A DNA stretch of 35,846 nt from Saprospiraceae bacterium (GTDB taxonomy: Bacteria > Bacteroidota > Bacteroidia > Chitinophagales > Saprospiraceae): the NCBI GenBank assembly GCA_020630735.1, contig JAHDIP010000039.1, forward strand, positions 1 through 35,846. The letters run 5' to 3'. This document shows positions 16,672-25,503 of this stretch, one piece after another (positions within the stretch are counted from its first letter, which is position 1; every line of letters begins with the position of its first letter). The notes under the pieces were generated by a model. The model worked only from the letters and a program-made list of their open reading frames with translations, did no database searches and was not told where the DNA came from. The translations under genes were made by a program, and so were the position numbers.

Positions 16672-19242
16672 ATGTCAAACCAACCTGATCCTTCCGAAAT
16701 TTTTTCGATAATTCTGATTCGCTCAGGCGGCTTGTTATTTTACTCAGTTAAAGATTTCTTTACAGTAAAAAACGAAAATTACAATCAACTTTTAGAGCAA
16801 TTTTACGAATTGCTTAAGGAAAAAGAAATCCTATTATTAGCACTCTCAAAAGATGGAGTAGGGGAGCGAAAAGCATTTCAGCAGTATTGCAAAAAACTCT
16901 TCAATAATATCCAATATGATAAAAAGAGGATACTACCGAAAAAGGAATACGAAACGACATCTCAAGCAGAAGTAGACCTCGTTCTTGCCATCAAACAAAC
17001 AATAAAAAAGTACCAAGACAACCAAGCTACTTTTCAAATACAACAATCTATTTTTAAAGCTGCCTTTGAAGCAGAACTTAGTCGAATGCGATCTATTTTA
17101 AAAGCTTTTTCTAAAGAAGAAGTCTTACGCAAAGGATTGATACTTTCTTCTCATTCTTTCATGCAACGCTTGGAAAATTATAAGGCAAAAGCCGCATCAT
17201 CTTTTACAAAAAAAGAGCTACAAACAGAACGCACCTTAGTAGAATATCTAAGTCGAATTACAACGAAGACTTCTCCCTTTAGTACATTTACTAGTTTATC
17301 TGTTTTGGACTTTGAAAGAGAAAAAAATCAAAACCTTGTCAGTAAATCATCTGTACAATTGAATAGTCACATTCTTGCTTATTTTCAAGCCTGTTTATTA
17401 TTGCATCCGCCGTTTTTCAGACAACTTAAACTGCGTATTAATCCGACATTATCTTTTACTGAAACAACATTTTCTTTCTTAAAAAATCAAAAAAATATAG
17501 AGTCCATATCTAGTATAGAAAAAGATGCAGTACTGGAATTGATTGCAACTGAATTTCAGGAGGGAAAGATTGCTTTTTCAACGTTAATGTCTACTTTACT
17601 AGAAGTCATAGATGCTGATGAAGCAAGCTTAGAAGTTTATCTATTAAATCTTATTCAAGAAGGTTTTTTAGAATGGGATTGGGACTTTTCGATAATGGAC
17701 GATTGGCTTGAAGAGTTGATCGCTTTAACATTAAAAATAAAAGAGGATACAATACTAAAATCATTTACTACCATTTTATTAGCCTTACAAAAAGACATCA
17801 AAGCTTTCACTATTGCAAATGCAAGCACAAGAAAACAAATATTACTAAAGTCTTACATGGCATTGCAGAAATGCTCTAAGTTATTTCCTAGCACGCTAGC
17901 TTTTAAGATAAGTATTGAAAATATTTTTTATGAAGATGTACGAGATGATTATTCTATTGAATTCCCAAAAAAGAATATTGAATCAATAATGCGTTCTTTT
18001 TCTTCTTTTTTACAAGCTACTCATTCTATTCAATATAGTGTGTTGAAAATGGAATTGCTTGCTTTTTATAAGGCAAACTACAAAGACAAAAAAGTAAACC
18101 TTCTTGAATTCTATGAGCAGTTTTATAAAAATAAATCCAATATAACTTTACCTAAAAATAACGACTATGTTGCAATCTTAGAAAAATGGAAGGTGGCTTT
18201 ACAAGAAAATTATCAGCTCAATAAAAAACATTGTTTAAACTTGTCTTCTGATGTACTTCAAAAAATAGCTGCTGAAATTACCTCCGATAAAAAAGAAAAA
18301 AAAACGAGCAATTCTTTTGCTGCTTTTCTTCAAGTTTATTCAGCTAATAATTCTTTAAAAGCGACTCTAAATGCTTCGGCTCCTGGCTTTGGCAAAATGA
18401 TGGGACGTTTTATCTCGTTGTTTCCTGAAGTAGAATTACAGGAACGCATTTTGGAAAGAAATAAAACTTTACAACCTGAAAATGAAATTTGGGTGGAGAA
18501 TATTGATGCTTCTTTTGCGAATGCTAATATTCATCCTCCTTTGTTAGAAACAGAAATAGATACATCGAATGGTCAACACCGATTAAAAGAATCTAATCGG
18601 ATATCATTAAATGATTTAGTTGTAAGTTTTGATAAAGAAGAGAAAGCTTTAATTTTAATAGACAAAAAAACGAAAAAAAGGATACGTGTTTTTGATTTTG
18701 GGTTTGAATTGCGAAGCTACCGTTCTCCTATGTATCAGATGCTTTCTTGTTTTGCAAGTCCTCGAATTGTACATCAGCCTTTTTTGAAAATTGTAAATCA
18801 GGTATTTGATCAAAAAAGGTCAAATGGAATAATTGTAAGACCTAGAATAGAATTGGATGGGCATTTGATTCTACAACGTAAAACGTGGTTTATACCTAAA
18901 GATAAATTACCAATACCCTTTGCAAAAGAAGAAAAAGCTGCTTATTTTTTTAGATTGCTAAAATGGCAAAAAGAAAAAGGCTTGCCACAAGTTGTATATA
19001 TAAAAATGCCAAAAGAGCATTCCTCTCTATCTCAACATACAAATTATAAACAAGAAGCTTTCAAACCTCAATATATCGACTTTGAGCATCCACTGTTGAT
19101 ACAATTGTTTGCAAAGATTGCTCGTAAAGCAAAAAAGTATTTAATGATCGAAGAAGCATTGCCAACACCATCTCAGTATATAGGCGGTCGAGTTTCAGAG
19201 TTAGTAGTGCAGGTTTGTGTTTCTAAAGAATTAAGTACCTAA
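16672..19242 (+). CDS. stand-alone LanB N-terminal (lantibiotic dehydratase) protein, possible peptide aminoacyl-tRNA ligase
   Basis: The 856-residue protein resembles the glutamylation part of class I lantibiotic dehydratases (Lant_dehydr_N). Key marks are EYLSRITTKTSPFSTF at 191-206, matching the family R-xxx-R-x-T-P-F pattern with Lys199 at the second Arg position, and a C-terminal end (FEHPLLIQLF, then VSELVVQVCV) that coincides with the end of that domain. The ~300-residue elimination domain (SpaB_C) is missing, and no gene for it or for a LanC cyclase is near. Full LanB enzymes transfer Glu from Glu-tRNA to Ser/Thr; short relatives without the elimination domain include peptide aminoacyl-tRNA ligases, which add an amino acid to a scaffold peptide. 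Which reaction this enzyme performs cannot be told from sequence. It is third in the operon after the exporter and adaptor. Confidence 0.8.
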   Translation: MSNQPDPSEIFSIILIRSGGLLFYSVKDFFTVKNENYNQLLEQFYELLKEKEILLLALSKDGVGERKAFQQYCKKLFNNIQYDKKRILPKKEYETTSQAEVDLVLAIKQTIKKYQDNQATFQIQQSIFKAAFEAELSRMRSILKAFSKEEVLRKGLILSSHSFMQRLENYKAKAASSFTKKELQTERTLVEYLSRITTKTSPFSTFTSLSVLDFEREKNQNLVSKSSVQLNSHILAYFQACLLLHPPFFRQLKLRINPTLSFTETTFSFLKNQKNIESISSIEKDAVLELIATEFQEGKIAFSTLMSTLLEVIDADEASLEVYLLNLIQEGFLEWDWDFSIMDDWLEELIALTLKIKEDTILKSFTTILLALQKDIKAFTIANASTRKQILLKSYMALQKCSKLFPSTLAFKISIENIFYEDVRDDYSIEFPKKNIESIMRSFSSFLQATHSIQYSVLKMELLAFYKANYKDKKVNLLEFYEQFYKNKSNITLPKNNDYVAILEKWKVALQENYQLNKKHCLNLSSDVLQKIAAEITSDKKEKKTSNSFAAFLQVYSANNSLKATLNASAPGFGKMMGRFISLFPEVELQERILERNKTLQPENEIWVENIDASFANANIHPPLLETEIDTSNGQHRLKESNRISLNDLVVSFDKEEKALILIDKKTKKRIRVFDFGFELRSYRSPMYQMLSCFASPRIVHQPFLKIVNQVFDQKRSNGIIVRPRIELDGHLILQRKTWFIPKDKLPIPFAKEEKAAYFFRLLKWQKEKGLPQVVYIKMPKEHSSLSQHTNYKQEAFKPQYIDFEHPLLIQLFAKIARKAKKYLMIEEALPTPSQYIGGRVSELVVQVCVSKELST

Positions 19243-19258
19243 TCCTAATGTTAAATAA

Positions 19259-19285
19259 TCGTCATTCTTGACGAGGTTGTTTTTT
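19259..19285 (+). terminator. probable terminator of the RiPP-type operon
   Basis: TCGTCA and TGACGA form a 6-bp stem with a TTCT loop, followed within five bases by a T-run at 19280-19285. It lies 16 bases after the LanB-like stop codon, between convergent genes. Confidence 0.5.
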
Positions 19286-19326
19286 CGCTAGGCGAGGCAT
19301 TTTTTGAAGTCGTAGTCGTAGCCAAA

Positions 19327-20406
19327 TTATGTTTTTATTTTTTCTAAAGCTACGCTCATTCGCAAACTTATGCTTTGAAAGTTGTTTTTTTCGGTAGGAA
19401 AAGAGGGATGAATATTATTATAAAAATATTGAGGTAGATAGCAATAATCAAAGTAAAAATTCATAGATCGTTGTTTGTTCATAAATTCATTAACTGGAAG
19501 TTTAAAGCCTAGGCCATATGTAAAGCCTCTTCGATGTGGCAAGCTATCATCACTTGGGAAATTTACATTCCAATACACAAATCCTAGGCGTAACGATAGA
19601 TAATCTAGAATCGTTAATTCATTTCCTAGACTAAATTTAAAAAAAGCATATTCCTCATACTCATCTTTCATTTCAGAAAGGTCGTTCGTTATTTCTACAG
19701 TCGAAAGTATTCTAAACAACCTATACTTGTCAAAAATTACTTGATTAGAAAAAAGGTGCAAGCTACTTCCTAATGTGAAATTGACAGCTGAAGTTTCACT
19801 TAGTAAAAAGTGGTTGGCTATAGATCGTTGCCAATTGGCCTTAAAGACAGTAGTAAAAAAGTTTCGTTCATTGTTTAGGAAAAATTTGCCTGAAAAACCA
19901 ATGTGATTATCTAACCCTAATGGCTGATATCCAGATGGAAATGACTCAAAAAATCCAAAAACAAGATTTCTTGAATAGAGATATGAAGAACCTAAACCTA
20001 AAAAAGTATGTTTACTAAGCTTAACACCAAGAGCTAGTGTTGCAGATTCTTGATAAGGAATTTCTTTGATGTTATTATTATAATCATTTCTGAAATACCG
20101 ATAAGCCAATCCAATTCTGAACCATTTATTGACTTTGGTTCCTAAAGCAATAAAAGCTAAATTGGAAAATGGATCACTACCAAAAGGACTTGAGTTACAA
20201 ATACTTAATTGCAAGTCCTCAAAATAGGCTGTTGTTAATGGATTGAAGATAATTGAATTAATATCACCTTCTAAACCAGTATGAGATCGACCTAGAGCTT
20301 CAGCCCTTGGGTTGTGTTGATATCGATAGTTAATTGAATTGGCAAATTGACTATAAGAAATAGAGGCATTTATCAAAAAGAATAAAAGAATACTAATACG
20401 TTTCAT
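19327..20406 (-). CDS. outer-membrane beta-barrel protein, paralogue 1
   Basis: The 359-residue protein has a signal peptide (MKRISILLFFLINASISYSQ) and then a pattern of alternating beta strands ending in an aromatic-rich segment, consistent with an outer-membrane barrel. The start MKRIS at 20406 is preferred over an ATG 54 bases upstream because it begins a clean signal peptide. The N-terminal motif PRAEALGRSHTGLEGDINSI recalls the RA-x-MG-x-A-hTGL pattern of PorV/FadL-like proteins. It is a close paralogue of the next gene, so the pair arose by tandem duplication. Function is unknown; it converges on the RiPP-type operon and is not part of it. Confidence 0.75.
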   Translation of the reverse strand: MKRISILLFFLINASISYSQFANSINYRYQHNPRAEALGRSHTGLEGDINSIIFNPLTTAYFEDLQLSICNSSPFGSDPFSNLAFIALGTKVNKWFRIGLAYRYFRNDYNNNIKEIPYQESATLALGVKLSKHTFLGLGSSYLYSRNLVFGFFESFPSGYQPLGLDNHIGFSGKFFLNNERNFFTTVFKANWQRSIANHFLLSETSAVNFTLGSSLHLFSNQVIFDKYRLFRILSTVEITNDLSEMKDEYEEYAFFKFSLGNELTILDYLSLRLGFVYWNVNFPSDDSLPHRRGFTYGLGFKLPVNEFMNKQRSMNFYFDYCYLPQYFYNNIHPSFPTEKNNFQSISLRMSVALEKIKT

Positions 20407-20567
20407 GTGGCTAATTTTTTTGTTGTAAGAATAGACTAAAAAAAGGATCAATTTAATCATCCCTCTATGTGCTTGCCTGTTGGCAAACTGTTTTTTAGAC
20501 TACTTGAGTAAGGACTTTTCATAGTTTACATTTCAAAGCTCTCTTTTAAAACAACTTCAGGGAGAAA

Positions 20568-21698
20568 TTATTTTATCAAATCTATATTTTGATCATTTTT
20601 AGATTTATTCTTTTCCAAATGTTTAAGCCCTACACTCATTCTTATACTTATGCTCTGGAAATTATGTTCCACACGATCGGGAGAATTAATTCTAATATTA
20701 TTATAATAATGCTGAGGCAAATAACAATAATCTAGATAAAAATGTAAGGGGCGCTTTTGGTTAAGAAATGGATGAATAGGTATTTTGAATCCTAGGCCAT
20801 ACGTAAAGCCCGATCTTTTTGGGTTTACTTGGTCATTGTTAGGAAATTGAACATTCCAAAAAACATAACCAAGCCTTAACGAGAGAAAATCAAGGAACGT
20901 TAATTCATTTCCAACACTAGCTCTGAAAAACAATGTTCTTTTCCTTCGGTATAATACACCTGACATATTTCTATAAAGCTCCAAACTAGAAATCAATTTG
21001 AAAAGCCTGTATTTGTTAAGAACCATTTTTTGGGGCATTAGATGGAAACTAGTCCCTAAAGTAATTGGAACAGACTTCGGTATTTTGGCACTTTGGTTTT
21101 CAAAATAATAATTGTAGCTAGCTCTAAAAGTGGCTGTCATAAAATGACGATTATTTTTTAAGTAATGTTTACTTGATACCCCAAAATGATTTTCTAAATT
21201 TTTTTCAAAAATTCCAAAATCAATATTCCCAAAAAAGTTATCAATAATCGATCTAGAATAGATGAAGTTTGAGCTTAGACCTATGGCAAAATTCTTGCTT
21301 GGTTTAAAACCAAGAGACAGTGTTGTTGATTCTCTTAAGGGGATATATTCTATCTCATCTTGGTTATAATATTTGCGTAATTGAAAATGATAGGCTAGAC
21401 CAATTTTGAACCAATTATTTACATTTGTTCCTAAAGAAATAAAATTTAACCTTGAATCAGTTGAAAAAGCATCTGGTGACGATGTGTAGATACTCCATTG
21501 CAAATCATCGAGATAAGCTACTGTTAATGGATTGTATAAAATAGAGTTGATGTCTCCTTCAAGCCCTGTATGTAACCTTCCCATGGCTTCAGCTCTTGGG
21601 GGCTGTTGGTGCGTAGAAAAATAGGCGTTATAGGTTTGAGAATGGATCAATGTATCACATACCAAAAAAATAATGAAGGCAAAGGTGATTTTTTTCAT
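20568..21698 (-). CDS. outer-membrane beta-barrel protein, paralogue 2
   Basis: The 376-residue protein has a signal peptide (to about HSQ21) and the same plan as its neighbour: PRAEAMGRLHTGLEGDINSI at the N-terminus, NNWFKIGLAYHF, SLRLGYVFWNVQFPN, and a C-terminal DYCYLPQ-x-YYNNI motif followed by FQSISIRMSVGL. These strings recur in paralogue 1 with few changes, so both should fold and probably act alike. Paralogue 2 carries a short Lys/Asn/Asp tail absent from paralogue 1. A 23-bp inverted repeat lies between its start and the FMN reductase gene upstream. No function can be assigned beyond a surface location. Confidence 0.75.
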   Translation of the reverse strand: MKKITFAFIIFLVCDTLIHSQTYNAYFSTHQQPPRAEAMGRLHTGLEGDINSILYNPLTVAYLDDLQWSIYTSSPDAFSTDSRLNFISLGTNVNNWFKIGLAYHFQLRKYYNQDEIEYIPLRESTTLSLGFKPSKNFAIGLSSNFIYSRSIIDNFFGNIDFGIFEKNLENHFGVSSKHYLKNNRHFMTATFRASYNYYFENQSAKIPKSVPITLGTSFHLMPQKMVLNKYRLFKLISSLELYRNMSGVLYRRKRTLFFRASVGNELTFLDFLSLRLGYVFWNVQFPNNDQVNPKRSGFTYGLGFKIPIHPFLNQKRPLHFYLDYCYLPQHYYNNIRINSPDRVEHNFQSISIRMSVGLKHLEKNKSKNDQNIDLIK

Positions 21699-21744
21699 AG
21701 CTAACTTTTTGAGTATTAGGACAAAAATTTCTATTCAAAATGTG

Positions 21745-21806
21745 ATTGTTTTGTTGCTACACCATTAGTCCTTAATAAACATTTAATGGTGTAGCAACAA
21801 AACAAT
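21745..21806. terminator. 23-bp perfect inverted repeat, probable terminator
   Basis: Arms 21745-21767 and 21784-21806 are perfectly complementary over 23 bp, with a 16-base loop. It begins 8 bases after the FMN reductase stop (minus strand), so termination is the likely job. The minus-strand side lacks a continuous T-run, and the perfect long arms are unusual for a terminator; a small mobile or structured element is possible. Confidence 0.6.
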
Positions 21807-21814
21807 TATTTACA

Positions 21815-22339
21815 TTATAATTTTTCTTCGAATAACTGTATAGCTTGTAATAGTTTTTGTTGCTCTTCTTCATCGAGAACACCATCTTTCATTTTGTCAT
21901 GAAAGCCACCTAAACTAAAAGAACTCACAATGTTGGCTCCTTGGTAAGGCAATTGTTTTTCGAGTAATTGAAGATTAGAACTACCTCCTCTGCCTCCTGG
22001 TGAAGTACTCATTAGCAAAACAGGTTTATCTGCAAAAACTTTTTTCTCAATCCTAGAAAGCCAGTCAATCAAGTTTTTAAATACTGCAGGAGTAGATCCA
22101 TTATGCTCTGGCGAAGAAATGATAAAAGCGTCTGCTGCTTGTATTTTGTTTTTAAAAGCTTCTAAGTTACTAGGAAATCCTTCTTTTTCCAAATCTAAAG
22201 AAAAAATAGGTAACGGATAATTGCGAATATCTTCAACTTCTACTGTTCCATTGCTTACTAACTTTGCTGTATAATTTATGAGTTGCTGATTAATAGAAGT
22301 AGAGCTATTGCTACCCGAAAAGGCTAAAATCTTTTTCAT
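21815..22339 (-). CDS. NAD(P)H-dependent FMN reductase-type flavoprotein
   Basis: The 174-residue flavodoxin-like protein belongs to the FMN reductase/azoreductase family. The N-terminal phosphate-binding loop is ILAFSGSNSSTSIN; the second loop SSPEHNGSTPAVFKNLIDWLSR (only its start SSPEHNG is the core motif) and MSTSPGGRGG contact the flavin. Such enzymes use NAD(P)H to reduce FMN, quinones or azo compounds in the cytoplasm. The start MKKILAFSG at 22339 is chosen because the sandwich fold begins there; an ATG 39 bases upstream would add a tail without family support. It is probably a single-gene unit ended by the 23-bp inverted repeat. Confidence 0.9.
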   Translation of the reverse strand: MKKILAFSGSNSSTSINQQLINYTAKLVSNGTVEVEDIRNYPLPIFSLDLEKEGFPSNLEAFKNKIQAADAFIISSPEHNGSTPAVFKNLIDWLSRIEKKVFADKPVLLMSTSPGGRGGSSNLQLLEKQLPYQGANIVSSFSLGGFHDKMKDGVLDEEEQQKLLQAIQLFEEKL

Positions 22340-22381
22340 GTGTATTTTTTTTAAATAAAGGTAAAATAGAATCTCCAAAGA

Positions 22382-22421
22382 TTAAAAAGTCATTACTTTG
22401 AGCGTTTAAAAGACTTTTTAA
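22382..22421 (-). terminator. possible terminator after the second TonB receptor gene
   Basis: TTAAAAAGTC (22382-22391) and GACTTTTTAA (22412-22421) are perfect inverted 10-mers with a 20-base loop, 78 bases after the receptor stop on the minus strand. The AT-rich stem is weak. Confidence 0.4.
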
Positions 22422-22498
22422 ACTATGGACTTTTATGTATTTATTGTTGATTAAAGTTTTCCGTAAATTGAAATGCTCATTAAACTGTTTTATATCTT

Positions 22499-24802
22499 TT
22501 AGAACTTAAAGTTAAAGGTAACTGAGGGAATAATCGGGAAAAGGGATACTTGTTTCGCTTGAAAACCTGTAGGATTTCCTTCAATATCTTCTTTGGTTTC
22601 TAAATATATAAAATATGGGTTTCGACGATTGTAGGCATTATAGGCGCTAAAACTCAAATCGGCTTCACCCCATTTTGGAAAAAAACGACAGACAGCACCA
22701 ATATCCATCCGATGATAAGGTGGCAAACGATAGCTATTGCGATCGCCATAAATAGGAATAATAAGTTGTGGATCAGAACCAGGAATGTTTTGGATTGAAA
22801 ATCGACCATATGGAAGGGTAGTAACCGAGCCAGTACTATAGACCCAAGTTCCTGTAATACTCCAACGCTTGTTTAATTCCCATATCGCTACGACAGATAA
22901 ATCATGCCGTGAGTCATATCGAGGATGAAAATTTTCACCATCTAAAATATCTTCAAATTGGCGCCATGCCCAAGAGAGTGTATAGCCTATCCAGCCTGTA
23001 AATTTTCCAGATTTTTTTTCGATATAAATTTCATTACCATAGCTCCATCCTTTACCAAAAACAAATTCCTCATCCAAATTATCATTGACAAAGAGTTGTG
23101 CATTATCTCTAAAATCAATTTGGTTTTGACTCCACTTATAATACAATTCGTTCGTCACTAAATATTGGTTTGCAATAGAGAATGAAATACCCGCTGCAAC
23201 TTGATTCGAACGTTGAGGTTTAACCGTTGCATTTGATGGATACCAAATGTCAGTAGGTAAAGATGCTGCAGAGTTGGTAACCAAATGAATGTATTGCCCC
23301 ATATAGGTATAGCTTGTTTTCAGCGAAATCTTTTTGTTGATACTGTACTTTAGAGCAAAACGGGGTTCGAGTAAACTATAAAATTCTTCATTATAAAAAC
23401 CAGAAAGTCGAAGACCTGTATTGATTTTAAATTGTTCATTAATTTCGATATCATCAGATAAATAAATGCCCATTGCACTACCTGTAAAATTTTGTCCTTT
23501 CTCAAAATTAAACGTATTATCGTCATCGGCTGCTTGAAAACGACCAACTTCGAATTGGTGTAAAGTATAGTTGGCACCGAAACTAATACTATGTCGATTA
23601 TTGGGAGTGTACAAAAAATCTGTTTTTGCAGTATAGTCTCGAATACCAGAACTGAGTTCGAAACTAATGAAGTCTCCGAAGCGATTTTTGATTTGGTAAT
23701 TATAATCTGAAAAGGTTAGAGTCGTATTAGCAAATAGTTGAGGACTAAAAACTCTATTCCATCGTAATGCTAAAGCTGTATTTCCCCAATTAAAATTGAC
23801 GTCAAGTGAGTTGCCAGAAAAACCAAAAAAATCTCTACCATAATAAGAACTAAAAAAGAGCTTGTCTTTTTCCGAAAGATCATAGCTCACCTTCGCATTA
23901 AAATCATAAAAGTAATAATCAGGAATCGGGTTATATTCAGGATCATTTTCTTTCGATTTATTAATCCGTCTAGTAATCAAATCAGCATAGGTACGTCGAC
24001 CAGAAATCATATAAGAGCTTTTATCTTTTACAATAGGACCTTCCAAGCTTAAGCGAGAAGCGATCAAGCCAACACCTCCAGTGCCCGAAAACTTTTTTCG
24101 ATTACCATCATTTAGTTTTACATCTATAACCGAAGATAAGCGACCTCCATATTTAGACGGAAAACCACCTTTATACAGTTTTACATCTTTTACAGCATCT
24201 GAATTAAACGTACTAAAGAATCCAAAGAGATGGCTAGGATTGTAAATAGTTGCTTCGTCCAAAATAAATAAATTTTGATCTGGACTACCTCCTCGCACTA
24301 CGATGCCAGAAGTACCCTCTCCACCTGTTTTTATACCTGGTTTTAGTTGTAAGGTTTTTATGATATCTACTTCTCCAAAAAGTGCTGGTAGCAGTTTGGC
24401 TTCTTTCATGCTAATTTTGTCTACGCTCATTTGCGTAGTATTGATTTGCTCTTGATAAGAATCAGCACTTACAACTACTTCTTCCAATAGTTCGCCAGAG
24501 CGAAGATCTATATTTAGTGTAAAATTTTGGCTGAGTAACAGTCTTTTTTCAATACTGCGATATCCAATAAACGAAAAGGCAATAGTGACACTATCTTTGG
24601 GCAAATTGATACTATAAAATCCATAATCGTTGGAAGCCGTTCCGAATTGTAATTCAGGGCAATAGATAGTAGCACCTATTAAACTTTCTCCAGTATCTGC
24701 ATCTTTTACATAGCCACTAAGCGTGACCTTAGATTGTTTGTTTTGAGCATTTAGTAACTGACCAAATAATATACTAAAGAGAAGGAGTAAATAAAATTTC
24801 AT
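22499..24802 (-). CDS. second TonB-dependent receptor with carboxypeptidase-like domain
   Basis: The 767-residue receptor has a signal peptide (to about NAQ20), a carboxypeptidase-like domain (about 25-110, VTLSGYVKDADTGESLIGA), a plug (about 120-225, VDIIKTLQLKPGIKTGGEG, VVRGGSPDQNLFILDEATI) and a barrel ending SVTFNFKF. It closely follows the receptor at 7664-10081, including YTLSWAWRQFED near the C-terminus (YTLSWSWRQFDD there) and AAxLPTDIWYPS (ESIGLPTDLWVP there). Unlike that gene it has no DUF4249 partner: the next gene on its strand is an FMN reductase. It has its own -7 box 18 bases upstream of the start. The ligand is unknown. Confidence 0.92.
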   Translation of the reverse strand: MKFYLLLLFSILFGQLLNAQNKQSKVTLSGYVKDADTGESLIGATIYCPELQFGTASNDYGFYSINLPKDSVTIAFSFIGYRSIEKRLLLSQNFTLNIDLRSGELLEEVVVSADSYQEQINTTQMSVDKISMKEAKLLPALFGEVDIIKTLQLKPGIKTGGEGTSGIVVRGGSPDQNLFILDEATIYNPSHLFGFFSTFNSDAVKDVKLYKGGFPSKYGGRLSSVIDVKLNDGNRKKFSGTGGVGLIASRLSLEGPIVKDKSSYMISGRRTYADLITRRINKSKENDPEYNPIPDYYFYDFNAKVSYDLSEKDKLFFSSYYGRDFFGFSGNSLDVNFNWGNTALALRWNRVFSPQLFANTTLTFSDYNYQIKNRFGDFISFELSSGIRDYTAKTDFLYTPNNRHSISFGANYTLHQFEVGRFQAADDDNTFNFEKGQNFTGSAMGIYLSDDIEINEQFKINTGLRLSGFYNEEFYSLLEPRFALKYSINKKISLKTSYTYMGQYIHLVTNSAASLPTDIWYPSNATVKPQRSNQVAAGISFSIANQYLVTNELYYKWSQNQIDFRDNAQLFVNDNLDEEFVFGKGWSYGNEIYIEKKSGKFTGWIGYTLSWAWRQFEDILDGENFHPRYDSRHDLSVVAIWELNKRWSITGTWVYSTGSVTTLPYGRFSIQNIPGSDPQLIIPIYGDRNSYRLPPYHRMDIGAVCRFFPKWGEADLSFSAYNAYNRRNPYFIYLETKEDIEGNPTGFQAKQVSLFPIIPSVTFNFKF

Positions 24803-24820
24803 GGATATTCATTTAGGATG

Positions 24821-24828
24821 CAAATGTA
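24821..24828 (-). promoter_or_regulatory. -7 promoter box of the second TonB receptor gene
   Basis: On the minus strand this reads TACATTTG followed by CATC, a full match to TAnnTTTG, 18 bases before the start codon. The mRNA leader would be very short. No clear -33 box is seen. Confidence 0.5.
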
Positions 24829-24935
24829 AAGAACCTAATCGTTTTTGATATAAATAGAAAGAAAAATTTAGTAATAATTGTCCCTTCTTGTGCAAAACAA
24901 AGTCATAAAAGTATCAATATTTGGATAGCAACGTA

Positions 24936-24943
24936 TACATTTG
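24936..24943 (+). promoter_or_regulatory. -7 promoter box of the thioesterase operon
   Basis: TACATTTG matches TAnnTTTG and lies 38 bases before the thioesterase ATG. It faces away from the TonB receptor promoter in the same 179-bp gap. Confidence 0.5.
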
Positions 24944-24981
24944 TAGTCTAAACAAATTGATCTTTTGAAAATTAACAATAA

Positions 24982-25500
24982 ATGAGAGAAAAGAAAGTTG
25001 TAGAATCGAAAACGACCATGACAGAAATGATTATGCCTAATGATACAAATCCTCTAGGAAATCTTATGGGAGGAAATTTGTTGAGGTGGATGGACATCGT
25101 AGGCGGTGTATGTGCTGGAAAACACTGTGAAGCGCATGTAGTAACAGCTTCAGTAGATCATGTATCTTTTCAGAATCCAATACATCTGGGAGATGTTATT
25201 ACTTTAGAGGCAACTGTTACGAGGGCATTTAATACCTCCTTAGAAGTTTTTGTAGAGGTTTTTGCAGCAAATGTCAAAGGCGGTAATAACCGTAGGTGTA
25301 ATGATGCTTATTTTACCTTTGTGGCGGTACACGATGATACTAGAAAACCTATAAAAGTACCAAAGTTATTGGCTTTAACGAGAGAAGAAGAAAAATTGTA
25401 CGAAAGCGCATTAAGACGCCGAGAATTACGTTTAATACTTAGCGGTCGCCTTAAACCGGCTGAAGCTACAGAAATTAAAACTTATTTTGCAGAACAATAA
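24982..25500 (+). CDS. acyl-CoA thioesterase, hotdog fold
   Basis: The 172-residue protein is a single hotdog domain of the YciA/ACOT7 type. The catalytic-region motif is PNDTNPLGNLMGGNLLRWMD, where Asn and Asp residues position the water, and HVVTASVDHVSFQNPIHLGD forms the central helix-strand part. These enzymes hydrolyse fatty acyl-CoA to free acid and CoA in the cytoplasm. The C-terminal 35 residues are charged and helical. It has its own promoter box, and its stop is 3 bases before the M50 protease gene, so the two are an operon. Chain-length preference is not readable from sequence. Confidence 0.93.
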   Translation: MREKKVVESKTTMTEMIMPNDTNPLGNLMGGNLLRWMDIVGGVCAGKHCEAHVVTASVDHVSFQNPIHLGDVITLEATVTRAFNTSLEVFVEVFAANVKGGNNRRCNDAYFTFVAVHDDTRKPIKVPKLLALTREEEKLYESALRRRELRLILSGRLKPAEATEIKTYFAEQ

Positions 25501-25503
25501 TCT

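Noticed and set aside
19274-19322. Possible similarity between this stretch and 34735-34780 (CCTCGTC next to A/T-runs)
   Set aside because: The shared string is only about 7 bases and the flanks do not align.
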